Assembly (NCBI GenBank): GCA_002419505.1
Contig: DIGF01000012.1
Location: 248,001-312,000, forward strand
DNA from: Caryophanales bacterium UBA5729
GTDB taxonomy: Bacteria; Bacillota_I; Bacilli_A; Izemoplasmatales; Hujiaoplasmataceae
Direction: 5' to 3'
DNA: 64,000 bases
Under the pieces are notes generated by a model that had not been told where the DNA came from, made no database searches, and saw only the letters and a list, made by a program, of their open reading frames with translations. The stretch's first letter is position 1; the number at the start of each line of letters is the position of its first letter. The translations under genes were made by a program, and so were the position numbers. Below, piece after piece: positions 53,701 through 62,327 of the stretch.

Positions 53701-54180
53701 ATAACTAAAACACCAAGTAAAATTCAAACAATAAAAGCAAACGTTTCTAAATTCATAGAAAAAAATTACATTCAAGATGATTACATAAAGATAGAAATGC
53801 ATAAAAAAATAAATTCAGTGAAATCAATAAAAGAAGTAAAACACTTACTAAGCGAAATTGAAGATAGATTTGGTGATTATAATATCGAATTAGAGATATA
53901 CATTTATGAAAAATTATTTGAATATTTATCTAAGGAACTTGATGTGGAAAAAATTAAAGAAAATAAATCTCGTGTAACTCTTATTTTATCGGAATCAATG
54001 ACTAGTAATATGGCTGCGTCAAACATTTTTAAAAGCAGTTTAGAAGTTATAAGAGATTTTCGATTTACCATAGAAAAAAACCAGTTCCATATAACCCTCG
54101 ATACAGTAAATCTTGATAAACATTGGTTATATACAATGGTAGATTTTCTTGAAAAACTTAATAATATTCAAAGCGCTTGA
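50713..54180 (+). CDS. mfd: Transcription-repair coupling factor Mfd
   Basis: 1155 residues. Removes RNA polymerase stalled at DNA damage and recruits UvrA. UvrB-like N-terminal part (about 1-350), RNA polymerase-interacting CarD-like domain (about 475-545, with SPGDYVVHYDYGIGKF), and RecG-like translocase with Walker A CGDVGFGKTE from residue 636 and DEEQRFG near 737. The C-terminal TRCF domain is near 1010-1110. Start ATG 50713 with GGAGAAA upstream. It occupies the place next to yaaA-recF where dnaA-dnaN usually lie. Ends in TGA within a terminator. Confidence 0.97.
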   Translation: MKNIIKFLEKNPDLKEINKLFHSGNELYINNTNEDNAILVLLSLFYKSNESIFVVTPNLYKAQLLYDKLSRVLDKDEVSFYPQDEFLTNELLVSSIEFRLERINTIGKILNKSKRIIIINLYGMLKPMLSNEKWFNSSFRLKKNDEYDLNKLKSRLIDYGYRNEYTVEKVGDFSVRGGIVDIFPVNSNNPFRLDFFGDEIEKIKVFDIDSQISISEIEEFSILPIVDFFYDDNELNKITEIINKKTLEIDFSSEALEKINDDIEKLKNREELDRLNRYIPFLSDRHYTITDLIDNAKVFFLDYHRIIEQNEILIGEIKEWYMQTSDYPKMNFTILYDFNELVNKKGVKVDYLDFAYKSQFKNIFSIFGEEVITYNENLNYLFRDLKNNLEKRTQFVAFEKQESLEDFKKQLVNLEIPYTLNSVNNAVNSKVNLILDDKVFDFVSRSFQTSLITEEALTKKHISRKRGEYVSVYKRSERLNSVNDLSPGDYVVHYDYGIGKFLEIKTMKFGNIQNDYIHIEYKNGDKLYVTLDAIDQIHKYSGSEGYKPKLSKLGGQDWSRAKERVRQQVQEIADKLIKLYASREKANGFAFQNFPKLENEFASDFEYIETKDQLKAIEEVFADMQKPIPMDRLICGDVGFGKTEIALRAAFKAVLNQKQVAYLAPTTVLTKQHYETFKKRMDAYGVNVALMNRFISPKHQKQILKDLESGIVDVVIGTHRILSNDMVFKDLGLLIVDEEQRFGVMHKEKIKEYKVNVDVLSLSATPIPRTLNMAIMGVKNMSILETAPENRYPIQTYVLERNDIILRDAIERELARNGQVFYLYNRVDNIDFIGDKVKALIPEARIDIAHGQMKKHNLEKVIDSFIEKEIDVLISTTIIETGIDIPNANTLVIHDADMLGLSQLYQIRGRVGRSNRIAYAYLMYNKYKKLTEDAYKRLQVIKEFTELGSGFKIALRDLSIRGAGDVLGEEQSGFIDTVGIDMYMQILQEEVSKAQGITKTPSKIQTIKANVSKFIEKNYIQDDYIKIEMHKKINSVKSIKEVKHLLSEIEDRFGDYNIELEIYIYEKLFEYLSKELDVEKIKENKSRVTLILSESMTSNMAASNIFKSSLEVIRDFRFTIEKNQFHITLDTVNLDKHWLYTMVDFLEKLNNIQSA

Positions 54181-54196
54181 AAAAGCGCTTTTTTTA
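54170..54196 (+). terminator. mfd terminator with GAAA tetraloop
   Basis: Nine-bp stem AAAGCGCTT/AAGCGCTTT closed by GAAA, followed by T-run. The mfd stop codon TGA lies in the stem-loop. Confidence 0.88.
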
Positions 54197-54218
54197 TGCC
54201 CTAATCTCATTAAAAACA

Positions 54219-54247
54219 TTGAAAAAAAAGGGTTTATATTATATAAT
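54219..54247 (+). promoter_or_regulatory. Promoter of yaaA-recF-gyrB-gyrA
   Basis: TTGAAA (54219-54224), 17-base spacer, TATAAT (54242-54247), then an alternating AT tract to 54270. About 34 bases before the yaaA ATG. Confidence 0.75.
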
Positions 54248-54280
54248 ATATATATATATTATAATATAATGGTGATAAAT

Positions 54281-54490
54281 ATGATTGATGTCAAAATTCA
54301 AACTGAATACATTACTTTAGGACAATTTTTAAAGTTTTCTAATATTGTTGGTTCTGGTGGTGAAGTTAAGTTTTTCCTCCAAGAAAACGACATTTTTCTT
54401 AATGGGGAAAAAGAAAACCGCAGAGGAAAAAAACTGTATCCTAATGACATTTTAATTATTAATCGCCAAGAATTTCGGATTACCAAATAA
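54281..54490 (+). CDS. yaaA: S4-domain RNA-binding protein YaaA/RlbA
   Basis: 69 residues, a single S4 RNA-binding domain: ITLGQFLKFSNIVGSGGEVKFFLQE followed by VNGE-like LNGEKENRRGKKLYPND. It is found before recF in most firmicutes and has been linked to ribosome assembly. A longer frame open to 54149 runs through the mfd terminator and is not real; the ATG at 54281 has GGTGA upstream. Its TAA shares a base with the recF ATG. Confidence 0.93.
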   Translation: MIDVKIQTEYITLGQFLKFSNIVGSGGEVKFFLQENDIFLNGEKENRRGKKLYPNDILIINRQEFRITK

Positions 54491-55581
54491 TGTTGATAAA
54501 TACTTTATCGCTTTACAATTATCGTGGGTATAAAAAAGCGGATATCGCTTTTGAAAAAGGCGTTAATTTTTTTATAGGCAATAATGGTAGCGGTAAAACA
54601 AACCTTCTTGAGGCAATTTATTTCCTGGCTTTAGCAAAATCATATAAGACTACTGACATATCAACTATAAGATCCGGGAAGGAATTTGCTAGAATCTCCG
54701 CTACTATTTTCTCGGAAAAAAAGTTCGAACCAAAAATAGTTATTTCTAAAATTGGTAAAAAAATTAGCATAAATAATTCCGAAGTAGATAAACTTAGTGA
54801 TTATATTGGAAAAGTACAAGTTTTAGCTTTCCTTCCAGAAGATATGGATTTAATTAAAGGGCCTCCAAAAAATAGACGTTATTTTATCGATATGATTATC
54901 GGTCAAATCGATAAGAACTACCTTCTAGAATTGAGTAATTATAAAAATGTTTTGAGACAAAGAAATGAGTTGCTTAAAATAATTGCAGAAAATAAAACTA
55001 AAGATTTTACGTTATTAGATATTTATACAGAACAATTAGCTAAAAGCGCAGAAATTATAATTGAGTTGAGAAAAAAATTTGTCGAAGCAATTAACATTGA
55101 ATTAATTCAAATGCATCACTATTTAGCTGCTAACAGTAAAAAGGTTGAGTTTAAATATAATCCTTTAACTGAAAAAAATATATTAAAAGAATTGAAAGAT
55201 AAATACCAAAAAGACATATTATTTAGGACTACTGGCACTGGTCCACATCGAGATGATTATGATTTTCTAATCGACAATACTTCTGCTCAAGACTATGCCT
55301 CTCAAGGAGAACAAAGGGTTTTAATTTTAGCAATTATCTTATCAATTGCAAATATTATCATGAAACAAAAAAACAATAAGCCTATTCTTCTTTTGGATGA
55401 TGTTTTCTCTGAATTAGATTATCTTAGGCAAAATCAATTGGTTAAGTATTTAAATTCATCTGAATTACAATCAATTATTACGTCAACAAATATTAAAGAT
55501 ATTAACAACAATTTTTTAAATAACTCAAAAATGTTTACTGTAAAAAATCACATTGTCAAGGAGGACGGAATTAATGGATAA
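54490..55581 (+). CDS. recF: DNA replication and repair protein RecF
   Basis: 363 residues, SMC-like ATPase that helps load RecA at gaps. Walker A GNNGSGKT at residues 30-37; signature SQGEQR and Walker B PILLLDDVFSELD in the C-terminal part. Overlaps yaaA by one base and gyrB by eight bases. Confidence 0.97.
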   Translation: MLINTLSLYNYRGYKKADIAFEKGVNFFIGNNGSGKTNLLEAIYFLALAKSYKTTDISTIRSGKEFARISATIFSEKKFEPKIVISKIGKKISINNSEVDKLSDYIGKVQVLAFLPEDMDLIKGPPKNRRYFIDMIIGQIDKNYLLELSNYKNVLRQRNELLKIIAENKTKDFTLLDIYTEQLAKSAEIIIELRKKFVEAINIELIQMHHYLAANSKKVEFKYNPLTEKNILKELKDKYQKDILFRTTGTGPHRDDYDFLIDNTSAQDYASQGEQRVLILAIILSIANIIMKQKNNKPILLLDDVFSELDYLRQNQLVKYLNSSELQSIITSTNIKDINNNFLNNSKMFTVKNHIVKEDGING

Positions 55582-57490
55582 TAATAATAAAAACAACAAA
55601 TATGACTCCAGTAATATACAAATACTAGAGGGCTTAGAGGCCGTAAAGAAAAGGCCCGGGATGTATATTGGTACCACCGGTCCTAGAGGATTACATCATC
55701 TCGTCTGGGAAATTGTAGATAACGCAGTTGATGAAGCTTTGGCAGGTTATTGCGATCGAATTCTAGTGGAAATTTTACCTGGTAACATCATTAGAGTTAC
55801 TGATAATGGTAGAGGTATACCTGTTGATACACATCCTAAAACTGGTAGACCATCTGTTGAAACGGTATATACAACTTTACATGCAGGTGGCAAGTTTGAT
55901 CATAATTCATACAAAGTATCTGGAGGTCTTCATGGTGTTGGCGCATCCGTTGTAAATGCGTTAAGTGAGTATATGATCGTAGAAATTCATAAAGATGGCA
56001 AATACTATGTAATTGAATTCGATCACGGATTTTTAAAAAAGGAACTGGTTTGCCTAGGTGATTCTGATAGGTCCGGAACTGTAGTAACTTTCTTGCCAGA
56101 TGCGGTTATTTTTGACGAATCTCAAGAATTCGAATTCGAAATATTGAGAAATCGAATTCAACAATTGGCTTTTTTAAACAAGGGGATTCAATTTTTAATA
56201 TCTGATCTTCGAGATGAATTAAAAATCGTTCATAAAGAATACTGCTATCAAGGCGGTGTTAGCGAATATGTAGCTTTCTTAAACCAAGACAAGAAACCAA
56301 TTCATGAAAAAGTAGCTTACTTTGAGGGTGAACAAGAAAATATCATTGTTGAAATAGCTATGCAATATAATGACGGTTATGCAGCAAATATTTACCCTTT
56401 TACAAATAATATCACTAATCCTGAAGGCGGAACTCATGAAGAAGGATTTAAAACAACTCTTACAAGAATTCTTAATAACTATGGAAAAAGCGCTAATATC
56501 TTTAAAAAGGATGAATCTTTAGCGGGCGAAGATACAAGAGAAGGCTTGGTTGCTATCGTTTCAATAAAGCATCCTGACCCTCAATTTGAAGGTCAAACCA
56601 AATCAAAATTAGGTTCTAGCGACGCAAGAAGAGTAGTTGGTGCAATTATGACCGAAGGACTTGAGCGATATTTACTCGAAAATCCTAGTGCTGCAAAAAT
56701 AATCATTGAAAAATCTTTAATGGCTCAAAGAGCTAGATTGGCTGCTAAAAAGGCTAGAGAAGCTACAAGAAGAAAATCACCACTAGATAGTTTAGGATTT
56801 GCTTCTAAATTAGCTGATTGTCGTAGTCGAGATTCAGAGAAAGCTGAAATTTATATAGTGGAAGGGGATTCTGCCGGCGGTTCCGCTAAACAAGGTAGAG
56901 ATTCTGAATTCCAAGCTATACTCCCTTTAAGAGGTAAAGTCCTTAACGTTGAAAAGGCAAGACTCGATCGAGCTTTACAAAACAAAGAAATACTCTCAAT
57001 GATTCAAGCTTTTGGAACTGGTATTGGTGAAGAATTCAATATCGCTAATTTGAGATATAAAAAAATCATCATTATGACCGATGCCGATGTCGATGGCGCG
57101 CACATTAGAACCCTTCTTCTCACATTCTTGTTTAGATACTTAAAACCGTTAATAGAACAAGGTAATGTATATATAGCTCAACCGCCTTTATATAAAGTGC
57201 AGGTTGGCAAAAATATCCAATATGCTTATCAAGAAAAAGATTTAGATAAAATCATGGCAGAGTTAAACAGTAAACCGACTATTCAAAGATACAAAGGTTT
57301 AGGCGAAATGAATCCTGATCAACTTTGGGAAACAACAATGGATCCTGATACAAGAACGTTATTGAAAGTTAGTTTAGATGACGCAATTGAAGCTGATTTA
57401 ATTTTTACAATGTTAATGGGTGATGATACTGACAGCAGAAAAACATTCATTCACGAAAATGCTGAATATGTAAAGAACTTAGATGTTTAG
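55574..57490 (+). CDS. gyrB: DNA gyrase subunit B
   Basis: 638 residues, ATPase subunit of gyrase. GHKL motifs EIVDNAVDEALAGY and VTDNGRGIPVD in the first 100 residues; transducer; TOPRIM motifs EGDSAGGSAKQGRD and DADVDGAHIRTLLL; final QRYKGLGEMNPDQLWETTMDP. Start ATG 55574 has AAGGAGG nine bases upstream; a longer frame to 55553 lies in recF. Typical size of gram-positive GyrB. Confidence 0.98.
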   Translation: MDNNNKNNKYDSSNIQILEGLEAVKKRPGMYIGTTGPRGLHHLVWEIVDNAVDEALAGYCDRILVEILPGNIIRVTDNGRGIPVDTHPKTGRPSVETVYTTLHAGGKFDHNSYKVSGGLHGVGASVVNALSEYMIVEIHKDGKYYVIEFDHGFLKKELVCLGDSDRSGTVVTFLPDAVIFDESQEFEFEILRNRIQQLAFLNKGIQFLISDLRDELKIVHKEYCYQGGVSEYVAFLNQDKKPIHEKVAYFEGEQENIIVEIAMQYNDGYAANIYPFTNNITNPEGGTHEEGFKTTLTRILNNYGKSANIFKKDESLAGEDTREGLVAIVSIKHPDPQFEGQTKSKLGSSDARRVVGAIMTEGLERYLLENPSAAKIIIEKSLMAQRARLAAKKAREATRRKSPLDSLGFASKLADCRSRDSEKAEIYIVEGDSAGGSAKQGRDSEFQAILPLRGKVLNVEKARLDRALQNKEILSMIQAFGTGIGEEFNIANLRYKKIIIMTDADVDGAHIRTLLLTFLFRYLKPLIEQGNVYIAQPPLYKVQVGKNIQYAYQEKDLDKIMAELNSKPTIQRYKGLGEMNPDQLWETTMDPDTRTLLKVSLDDAIEADLIFTMLMGDDTDSRKTFIHENAEYVKNLDV

Positions 57491-57505
57491 GAAGGGAGTT
57501 CAATA

Positions 57506-60112
57506 ATGGAAGATAATAAAATTATTATAGAAAATGAACATAAAAAAGATAAAGTTTTAGAAATCAATATAACTCATGAGATGAAAAGCTCCTTCCTATC
57601 ATATGCTATGAGTGTAATCGTTGCTAGAGCTATTCCTGATGTTAGAGACGGTTTGAAGCCGGTACATAGAAGAATTTTATATGGAATGGATGAATTAGGA
57701 GTGTATCCTGATAAAGCATTTAAAAAGTCAGCTAGAATAGTTGGAGATGTTATGGGTAAGTATCACCCTCACGGTGATAGTTCAATTTATGACGCCCTTG
57801 TTAGAATGGCTCAGGATTTTAGTACTCGTTATCCTTTGGTTAACGGTCATGGTAACTTCGGTTCAATTGACGGCGATCCTCCTGCAGCTATGCGTTACAC
57901 AGAAGCAAAAATGGAAAAAATTACCCAAGAAATTTTACGCGATCTTAAAAAAGACACCGTTGATTTTGTCGATAACTATGACGGTTCAGAACGAGAACCA
58001 AAAGTTTTGCCAACAAGAATACCGAATTTATTAGTGAATGGTTCTAGCGGAATTGCCGTAGCTATGGCTACAAACATTCCTCCTCACAATCTTAATGAAG
58101 TCTTAGATGGATATATCGCATATATTAAAAACAAAAACATTGAGCTTGATGAAATCATGGAATTCATTAAAGGTCCCGACTTCCCGACTGGCGGAATTAT
58201 TCTTGGACAATCTGGAATTTTATCTGCATATTCAACTGGTAAAGGCTCAATAAGAATAAAGGCTAAGACAGACATTGTAGAATTAGCTAATGGGAAGAAA
58301 CAAATTATCGTTAAAGAAATTCCTTATGCCGTTAATAAAACAACTCTTATTGATCGAATTGCCGAATTAGCTAAAGATGGTAAAGTTGATGGTATTACTG
58401 ATTTACGTGATGAATCTAGTCGTAAAGGAATGAAAATAGTTATCGAATTAAGAAGAGATGTTAATGCTGAAGTTGTTCTTAATAATCTTTACAAAAATTC
58501 TCAACTACAAACAACCTTCGGCGCTAATATGTTAGCTCTAGTTAATGATAGGCCTGTTGTTTTGGGCATTATTGACATGATTAGGCATTACTATAATCAT
58601 CAAGTTCAAGTTTTAATTCGTAAAACTAACTTTGATTTAGACAAAGCTAAACAGCGTTTACACCTATTAGAAGGTTTTGTAATTGCTTTAGATAATATTG
58701 ATGAAGTAATTAAGATAATTCGTGAGTCTTATGATGATACTGAAGCAAAATTAATCGAGGTATTTAATCTTTCGGAAGTTCAAACTAAAGCAATACTTCA
58801 AATGCAATTAAGAAGACTTTCCGGTCTTGAACGAGAAAAAATTGAACAAGAAGTTGAAATGTTAGTAGGAAGCATTTCTGATTTGGAAGAAACTTTGATT
58901 GATAGAACTAAACAAGACCAAATTTTAATTGACGAAGCACTAGAAATGAAAGAAAAATATGGAGATAATCGAAGAACTGACATTGATATCTTTGGTGATA
59001 ATGATATTGAAGATGAAGATCTTATTCCAATCGAAGATGTAATCATTGCAATTACAACTAATGGTTACGTTAAAAGAATGAACATTGATGTTTATCGCTC
59101 ACAAAACCGTGGTGGACGCGGTAAAACTGGTATGAATCTAAATGAAGACGATGTTATAGATTCTATTATCTTTACTCAAACTCATGATTATTTGCTGTTC
59201 TTTACCAATTTTGGTAGAGTTTATAAAATGAAAGGTTATCGAGTTCCTAATTATGGAAGAAACTCAAAAGGACTACCTATAGTAAATCTCTTAGATTTAA
59301 ATGAAGGCGAGGAATTAGCTGCAGTTACTACATTGAAAAACTTTGATTCGGGATTCTTGTTCTTCACAACGAAAAAAGGCATTGTAAAACGAACAGCTGT
59401 AGATAACTTCCAAAATATTAGAGTAAATGGTATTCGAGCTATCTCGTTAAGAGAAAACGATTATCTTCACTCTGTAAGATTGACTGATGGTTCTAGAGAA
59501 ATCATCATCGGAGCTTCAAACGGTAAGGCTATTCGTTTCCATGAGACTGATGTTCGTGAAATGGGAAGAACAGCTGCTGGAGTGAGAGGCATTTATTTAG
59601 GACCTAACGAACAAGTAGTTGGAGTTTCTGCTGTAACTGAAGAAATGAGTCAAATATTAGCAATAACAAAAAAAGGTTATGGTAAAAGAACTGAAGTTGA
59701 TGAATACCGATTACAAAAACGTGGTGGAAAAGGTGTAAAAACACTTAACGTCACCAGCAAAAATGGTGAACTAGCTAAATTAATTTCTGTAGTTGGTAAC
59801 GAAGATTTACTTGCTGTATCCGACAAAGGTATTATTATCAGAACACCAATTGACCAAATCTCAATAACTAAAAGAGCAACTCAAGGTGTTAAAATAATCA
59901 ACTTAGTTGAAGACCATGTGGTATCAACTATAGCATTAGTTGATAAAGAAGAATTAGATGAGAGTTTTACTGATTCTGAAAATATCGCTAAAACAGAAGC
60001 AATTGAAGAAACACCAATCAATAAAATCCCGGAAGTCAATGTTCTTGAAAAAGAAAATGATTCGGAAGAAGAAATCGACGAGTTAGAAGAAATTTTGCAT
60101 AACACTTATTAA
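57506..60112 (+). CDS. gyrA: DNA gyrase subunit A
   Basis: 868 residues. The catalytic Tyr is in PPAAMRYTEAKM. The quinolone region HPHGDSSIYD keeps the Ser and Asp of sensitive enzymes. The C-terminal domain begins with a GyrA-box QNRGGRG at about residue 533, marking gyrase rather than topoisomerase IV; a second similar segment QKRGGKG lies near 737. An acidic tail (about residues 820-868) follows, rich in Glu/Asp. Fifteen bases after gyrB. Confidence 0.97.
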   Translation: MEDNKIIIENEHKKDKVLEINITHEMKSSFLSYAMSVIVARAIPDVRDGLKPVHRRILYGMDELGVYPDKAFKKSARIVGDVMGKYHPHGDSSIYDALVRMAQDFSTRYPLVNGHGNFGSIDGDPPAAMRYTEAKMEKITQEILRDLKKDTVDFVDNYDGSEREPKVLPTRIPNLLVNGSSGIAVAMATNIPPHNLNEVLDGYIAYIKNKNIELDEIMEFIKGPDFPTGGIILGQSGILSAYSTGKGSIRIKAKTDIVELANGKKQIIVKEIPYAVNKTTLIDRIAELAKDGKVDGITDLRDESSRKGMKIVIELRRDVNAEVVLNNLYKNSQLQTTFGANMLALVNDRPVVLGIIDMIRHYYNHQVQVLIRKTNFDLDKAKQRLHLLEGFVIALDNIDEVIKIIRESYDDTEAKLIEVFNLSEVQTKAILQMQLRRLSGLEREKIEQEVEMLVGSISDLEETLIDRTKQDQILIDEALEMKEKYGDNRRTDIDIFGDNDIEDEDLIPIEDVIIAITTNGYVKRMNIDVYRSQNRGGRGKTGMNLNEDDVIDSIIFTQTHDYLLFFTNFGRVYKMKGYRVPNYGRNSKGLPIVNLLDLNEGEELAAVTTLKNFDSGFLFFTTKKGIVKRTAVDNFQNIRVNGIRAISLRENDYLHSVRLTDGSREIIIGASNGKAIRFHETDVREMGRTAAGVRGIYLGPNEQVVGVSAVTEEMSQILAITKKGYGKRTEVDEYRLQKRGGKGVKTLNVTSKNGELAKLISVVGNEDLLAVSDKGIIIRTPIDQISITKRATQGVKIINLVEDHVVSTIALVDKEELDESFTDSENIAKTEAIEETPINKIPEVNVLEKENDSEEEIDELEEILHNTY

Positions 60113-60143
60113 AAAAGCTTAGGCCTTAGCCTAAGCTTTTTTT
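60111..60143. terminator. Strong bidirectional terminator after gyrA
   Basis: Stem AAAAAAGCTTAGGC/GCCTAAGCTTTTTT with a four-base loop, A-run and T-run, serving gyrA and the convergent channel gene. Confidence 0.92.
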
Positions 60144-61948
60144 CATAATTTAATCAAAATTAATAAATCGTCAACTTCAATATTGATTTCTTCTGGTTTA
60201 TTCAAGTCTCCATAAAACATAATTAACTTCTGCTTTTTAAAAACTCCTATCGGGATATATTCTTTATTAAAAGATAAGTATATGGATTTTATCAATTGCT
60301 TTAAAGATTGAAATGCAACTGGATATGCTTCATCAATTATATTATCTGCTTTCCAAATGAAAATATTTTGATCATCTTTATTCGTTGTATCTGATTTTAT
60401 GGTCAGTAAGTTTTCATAAAATGGAGCAGTTTCTTTATATAAAGCTATCTTGCTTAATAGAAGAGAGATAATTTTGTTGGAGATTATGGTGTTATTTATG
60501 TTAAAGTCTTTTACTATGTGATCATTAGATGGATCAAGTACTTCAACAATAATATTTCTCTTTCCTTTAAGATTCGATTGTAAATAGATCAAATTATTAA
60601 TAACATTTGCATCTAAATTGGATCGTCCAACAAGTTCATTGCTGAGCAAAAGAATTGTACTGTCGGTTTTTTCCTGATTGAACTCGTTTATAAATGAAAT
60701 TAAATTTTCTTCTTCAATATATTTGGCTTCAAAATTCCCTTTATATATTGACTCGTATTCATCAAATGAGTCTTTTATAAAATTAAGTTTGTTATTTTTA
60801 CCGATAATATAAACTTTCATTTCCGATCTAAAATTTAAAGTTTTTGTTTTTAAGGCAATAACATTAAAATTGTCTTTCCCTTTTAGAATTAATTGCTTAT
60901 CGTTTTCAGCCAAAACATATAACCCTTTTTTGTGTCTAGCAACAGGGATGACATGTGAGTAGTTTTCTAAACAAAAATCAAAATCAATATTGTCAACAAA
61001 ATATGCTTCTGAGTCCTCAAAAGAGAAAAGAGAAAGATATACTTCTTTAATCATCGGATTAATGATTGTTTGAGCAATTACATGTCCCAATCTTCGATCA
61101 AAGCAAATTGGAATCACCAAGTGGTGTTTAAGAGATTTAACAACCTTAGTCATCATTATAACTTTTTCTTTTGTCTCAATATTTTTTATTTCAGCAACAA
61201 TTGGAGGTTCATATTTAAATTCTATTTCACCCAAACTTAGAATCATTTTTATGACGTTTAAATCGCCTTTAGAAAGATTTTCTGAACTGCTAATCATATC
61301 TGAGTTCATAATCAGAATGGTTTTCGCCTTTTCAATAGATATATCATTGAGGTCGCTTCTTACAAGAGGATTACCTTTTTTAACCAAAATATTCAGGTTT
61401 CTTACTTTTTTGTTGCCCCTTAAATTCCTAACATTATTATTTATGTGTTTTTCGATTTCATCTTTATCTACATCGGCTAGAATTACTATTGACAAGTCTT
61501 CTTCGTCTAAAAACATTAAATCCGCAACCAGTTCTGGAACTTTATTATTCCAGTTCAAAATAACTATTTGTTTATCTAAAATCAATTTACCTGAACCGCT
61601 CTTTTTCTTTTGGAAATAATCTTTTATTGCATTGGTAGTTAAGGCGATTATCGTGCCAGTAAATAAGATCATTCCGATTACCAAAACAAAAACTGCAAGA
61701 ATTAACGTGTTCGGATTGTCAATTGCTAAAATTGCATTCGGAGTCAACATCCATTTTAAACTTCCGTTAGCCAAAGCGTCAAAAAAACTATTATAACTAT
61801 CATCAATAACAAGAGCAATAAAAGCTGCAATTATTAGAATTATTATATTCAATAATAGCATTAACAATATTATAAATATTTGTGGTCTTTTATAGGTGCC
61901 TATGCTTAATTTGCTTCTAGCTTTTAATATTCGATCTTTTATCTTCAT
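60143..61948 (-). CDS. CASTOR/POLLUX-like ion channel protein
   Basis: 601 residues. Two N-terminal membrane helices (about 24-48 and 81-105) enclose a short loop, followed by a long cytoplasmic part with TrkA-N/RCK-like Rossmann folds. IVILNWNNKVPELVADL matches the first such fold of CASTOR/POLLUX relatives (ILGWN..). Plant members are nuclear-envelope cation channels; bacterial members are little studied. A second RCK-like fold begins near residue 375 (MKVYIIGKNNKLNFI). Start ATG 61948 with GAGGTAA upstream. Ion selectivity unknown. Could instead be a KefC-type regulator, but there is no antiporter domain. Confidence 0.8.
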   Translation of the reverse strand: MKIKDRILKARSKLSIGTYKRPQIFIILLMLLLNIIILIIAAFIALVIDDSYNSFFDALANGSLKWMLTPNAILAIDNPNTLILAVFVLVIGMILFTGTIIALTTNAIKDYFQKKKSGSGKLILDKQIVILNWNNKVPELVADLMFLDEEDLSIVILADVDKDEIEKHINNNVRNLRGNKKVRNLNILVKKGNPLVRSDLNDISIEKAKTILIMNSDMISSSENLSKGDLNVIKMILSLGEIEFKYEPPIVAEIKNIETKEKVIMMTKVVKSLKHHLVIPICFDRRLGHVIAQTIINPMIKEVYLSLFSFEDSEAYFVDNIDFDFCLENYSHVIPVARHKKGLYVLAENDKQLILKGKDNFNVIALKTKTLNFRSEMKVYIIGKNNKLNFIKDSFDEYESIYKGNFEAKYIEEENLISFINEFNQEKTDSTILLLSNELVGRSNLDANVINNLIYLQSNLKGKRNIIVEVLDPSNDHIVKDFNINNTIISNKIISLLLSKIALYKETAPFYENLLTIKSDTTNKDDQNIFIWKADNIIDEAYPVAFQSLKQLIKSIYLSFNKEYIPIGVFKKQKLIMFYGDLNKPEEINIEVDDLLILIKL

Positions 61949-62133
61949 TCATTTACCTCTTTATAGATAATATTATAATTCTTAAGAAATATATACACAA
62001 CAAAGTTTACTAAAATAATCTAAATTATATTTATTAAAAAATTGCGTTTATAATGAGCGCTACTAATCAATATTGCAAAACCTTTTTATTTTGGTCTTTA
62101 ATTAACATTTTTGATAACTTTGTCTTTTCAGTT

Positions 62134-62168
62134 TTAAAAAATAAAAACGCTATTCATAATAGCGTTTT
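62134..62168 (-). terminator. Terminator of tRNA-Ser
   Basis: Perfect 11-bp stem (62144-62154 and 62158-62168), three-base loop, T-rich tail on the minus strand. Confidence 0.85.
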
Positions 62169-62178
62169 ATATATATAC

Positions 62179-62269
62179 TGGCGGAGTAAGAGAGATTCGA
62201 ACTCTCGCGCCGGTTTCCCGACCTACACCCTTAGCAGGGGCGCCTCTTCGGCCTCTTGAGTATTACTCC
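62179..62269 (-). tRNA. tRNA-Ser (anticodon GCU)
   Basis: 91 bases with long variable arm, acceptor GGAGTAA/TTACTCC, anticodon loop CTGCTAA, T-loop GTTCGAATC, encoded CCA. Confidence 0.96.
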
Positions 62270-62291
62270 AATATCAACAGTCAGCCTTAAT

Positions 62292-62320
62292 ATATTACTC
62301 GATTTTTCACTGACTGTCAA
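62292..62320 (-). promoter_or_regulatory. Promoter of tRNA-Ser
   Basis: TTGACA (62320-62315), 17-base spacer, TAATAT (62297-62292). Confidence 0.8.
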
Positions 62321-62327
62321 CTATTTT

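Noticed and set aside
54230..54275. Alternating AT tract as a replication origin unwinding element
   Set aside because: No DnaA boxes nearby and dnaA is absent; the tract is explained by the -10 region of the yaaA promoter.
54149..54280. Longer N terminus for yaaA
   Set aside because: Passes through the mfd terminator and the yaaA promoter.
61251..61619. 122-residue plus-strand open frame
   Set aside because: Antisense to the channel gene; Ser/Leu/Phe-rich shadow.
62053..62259. 68-residue plus-strand open frame
   Set aside because: Runs through the tRNA-Ser terminator and the tRNA-Ser gene itself.
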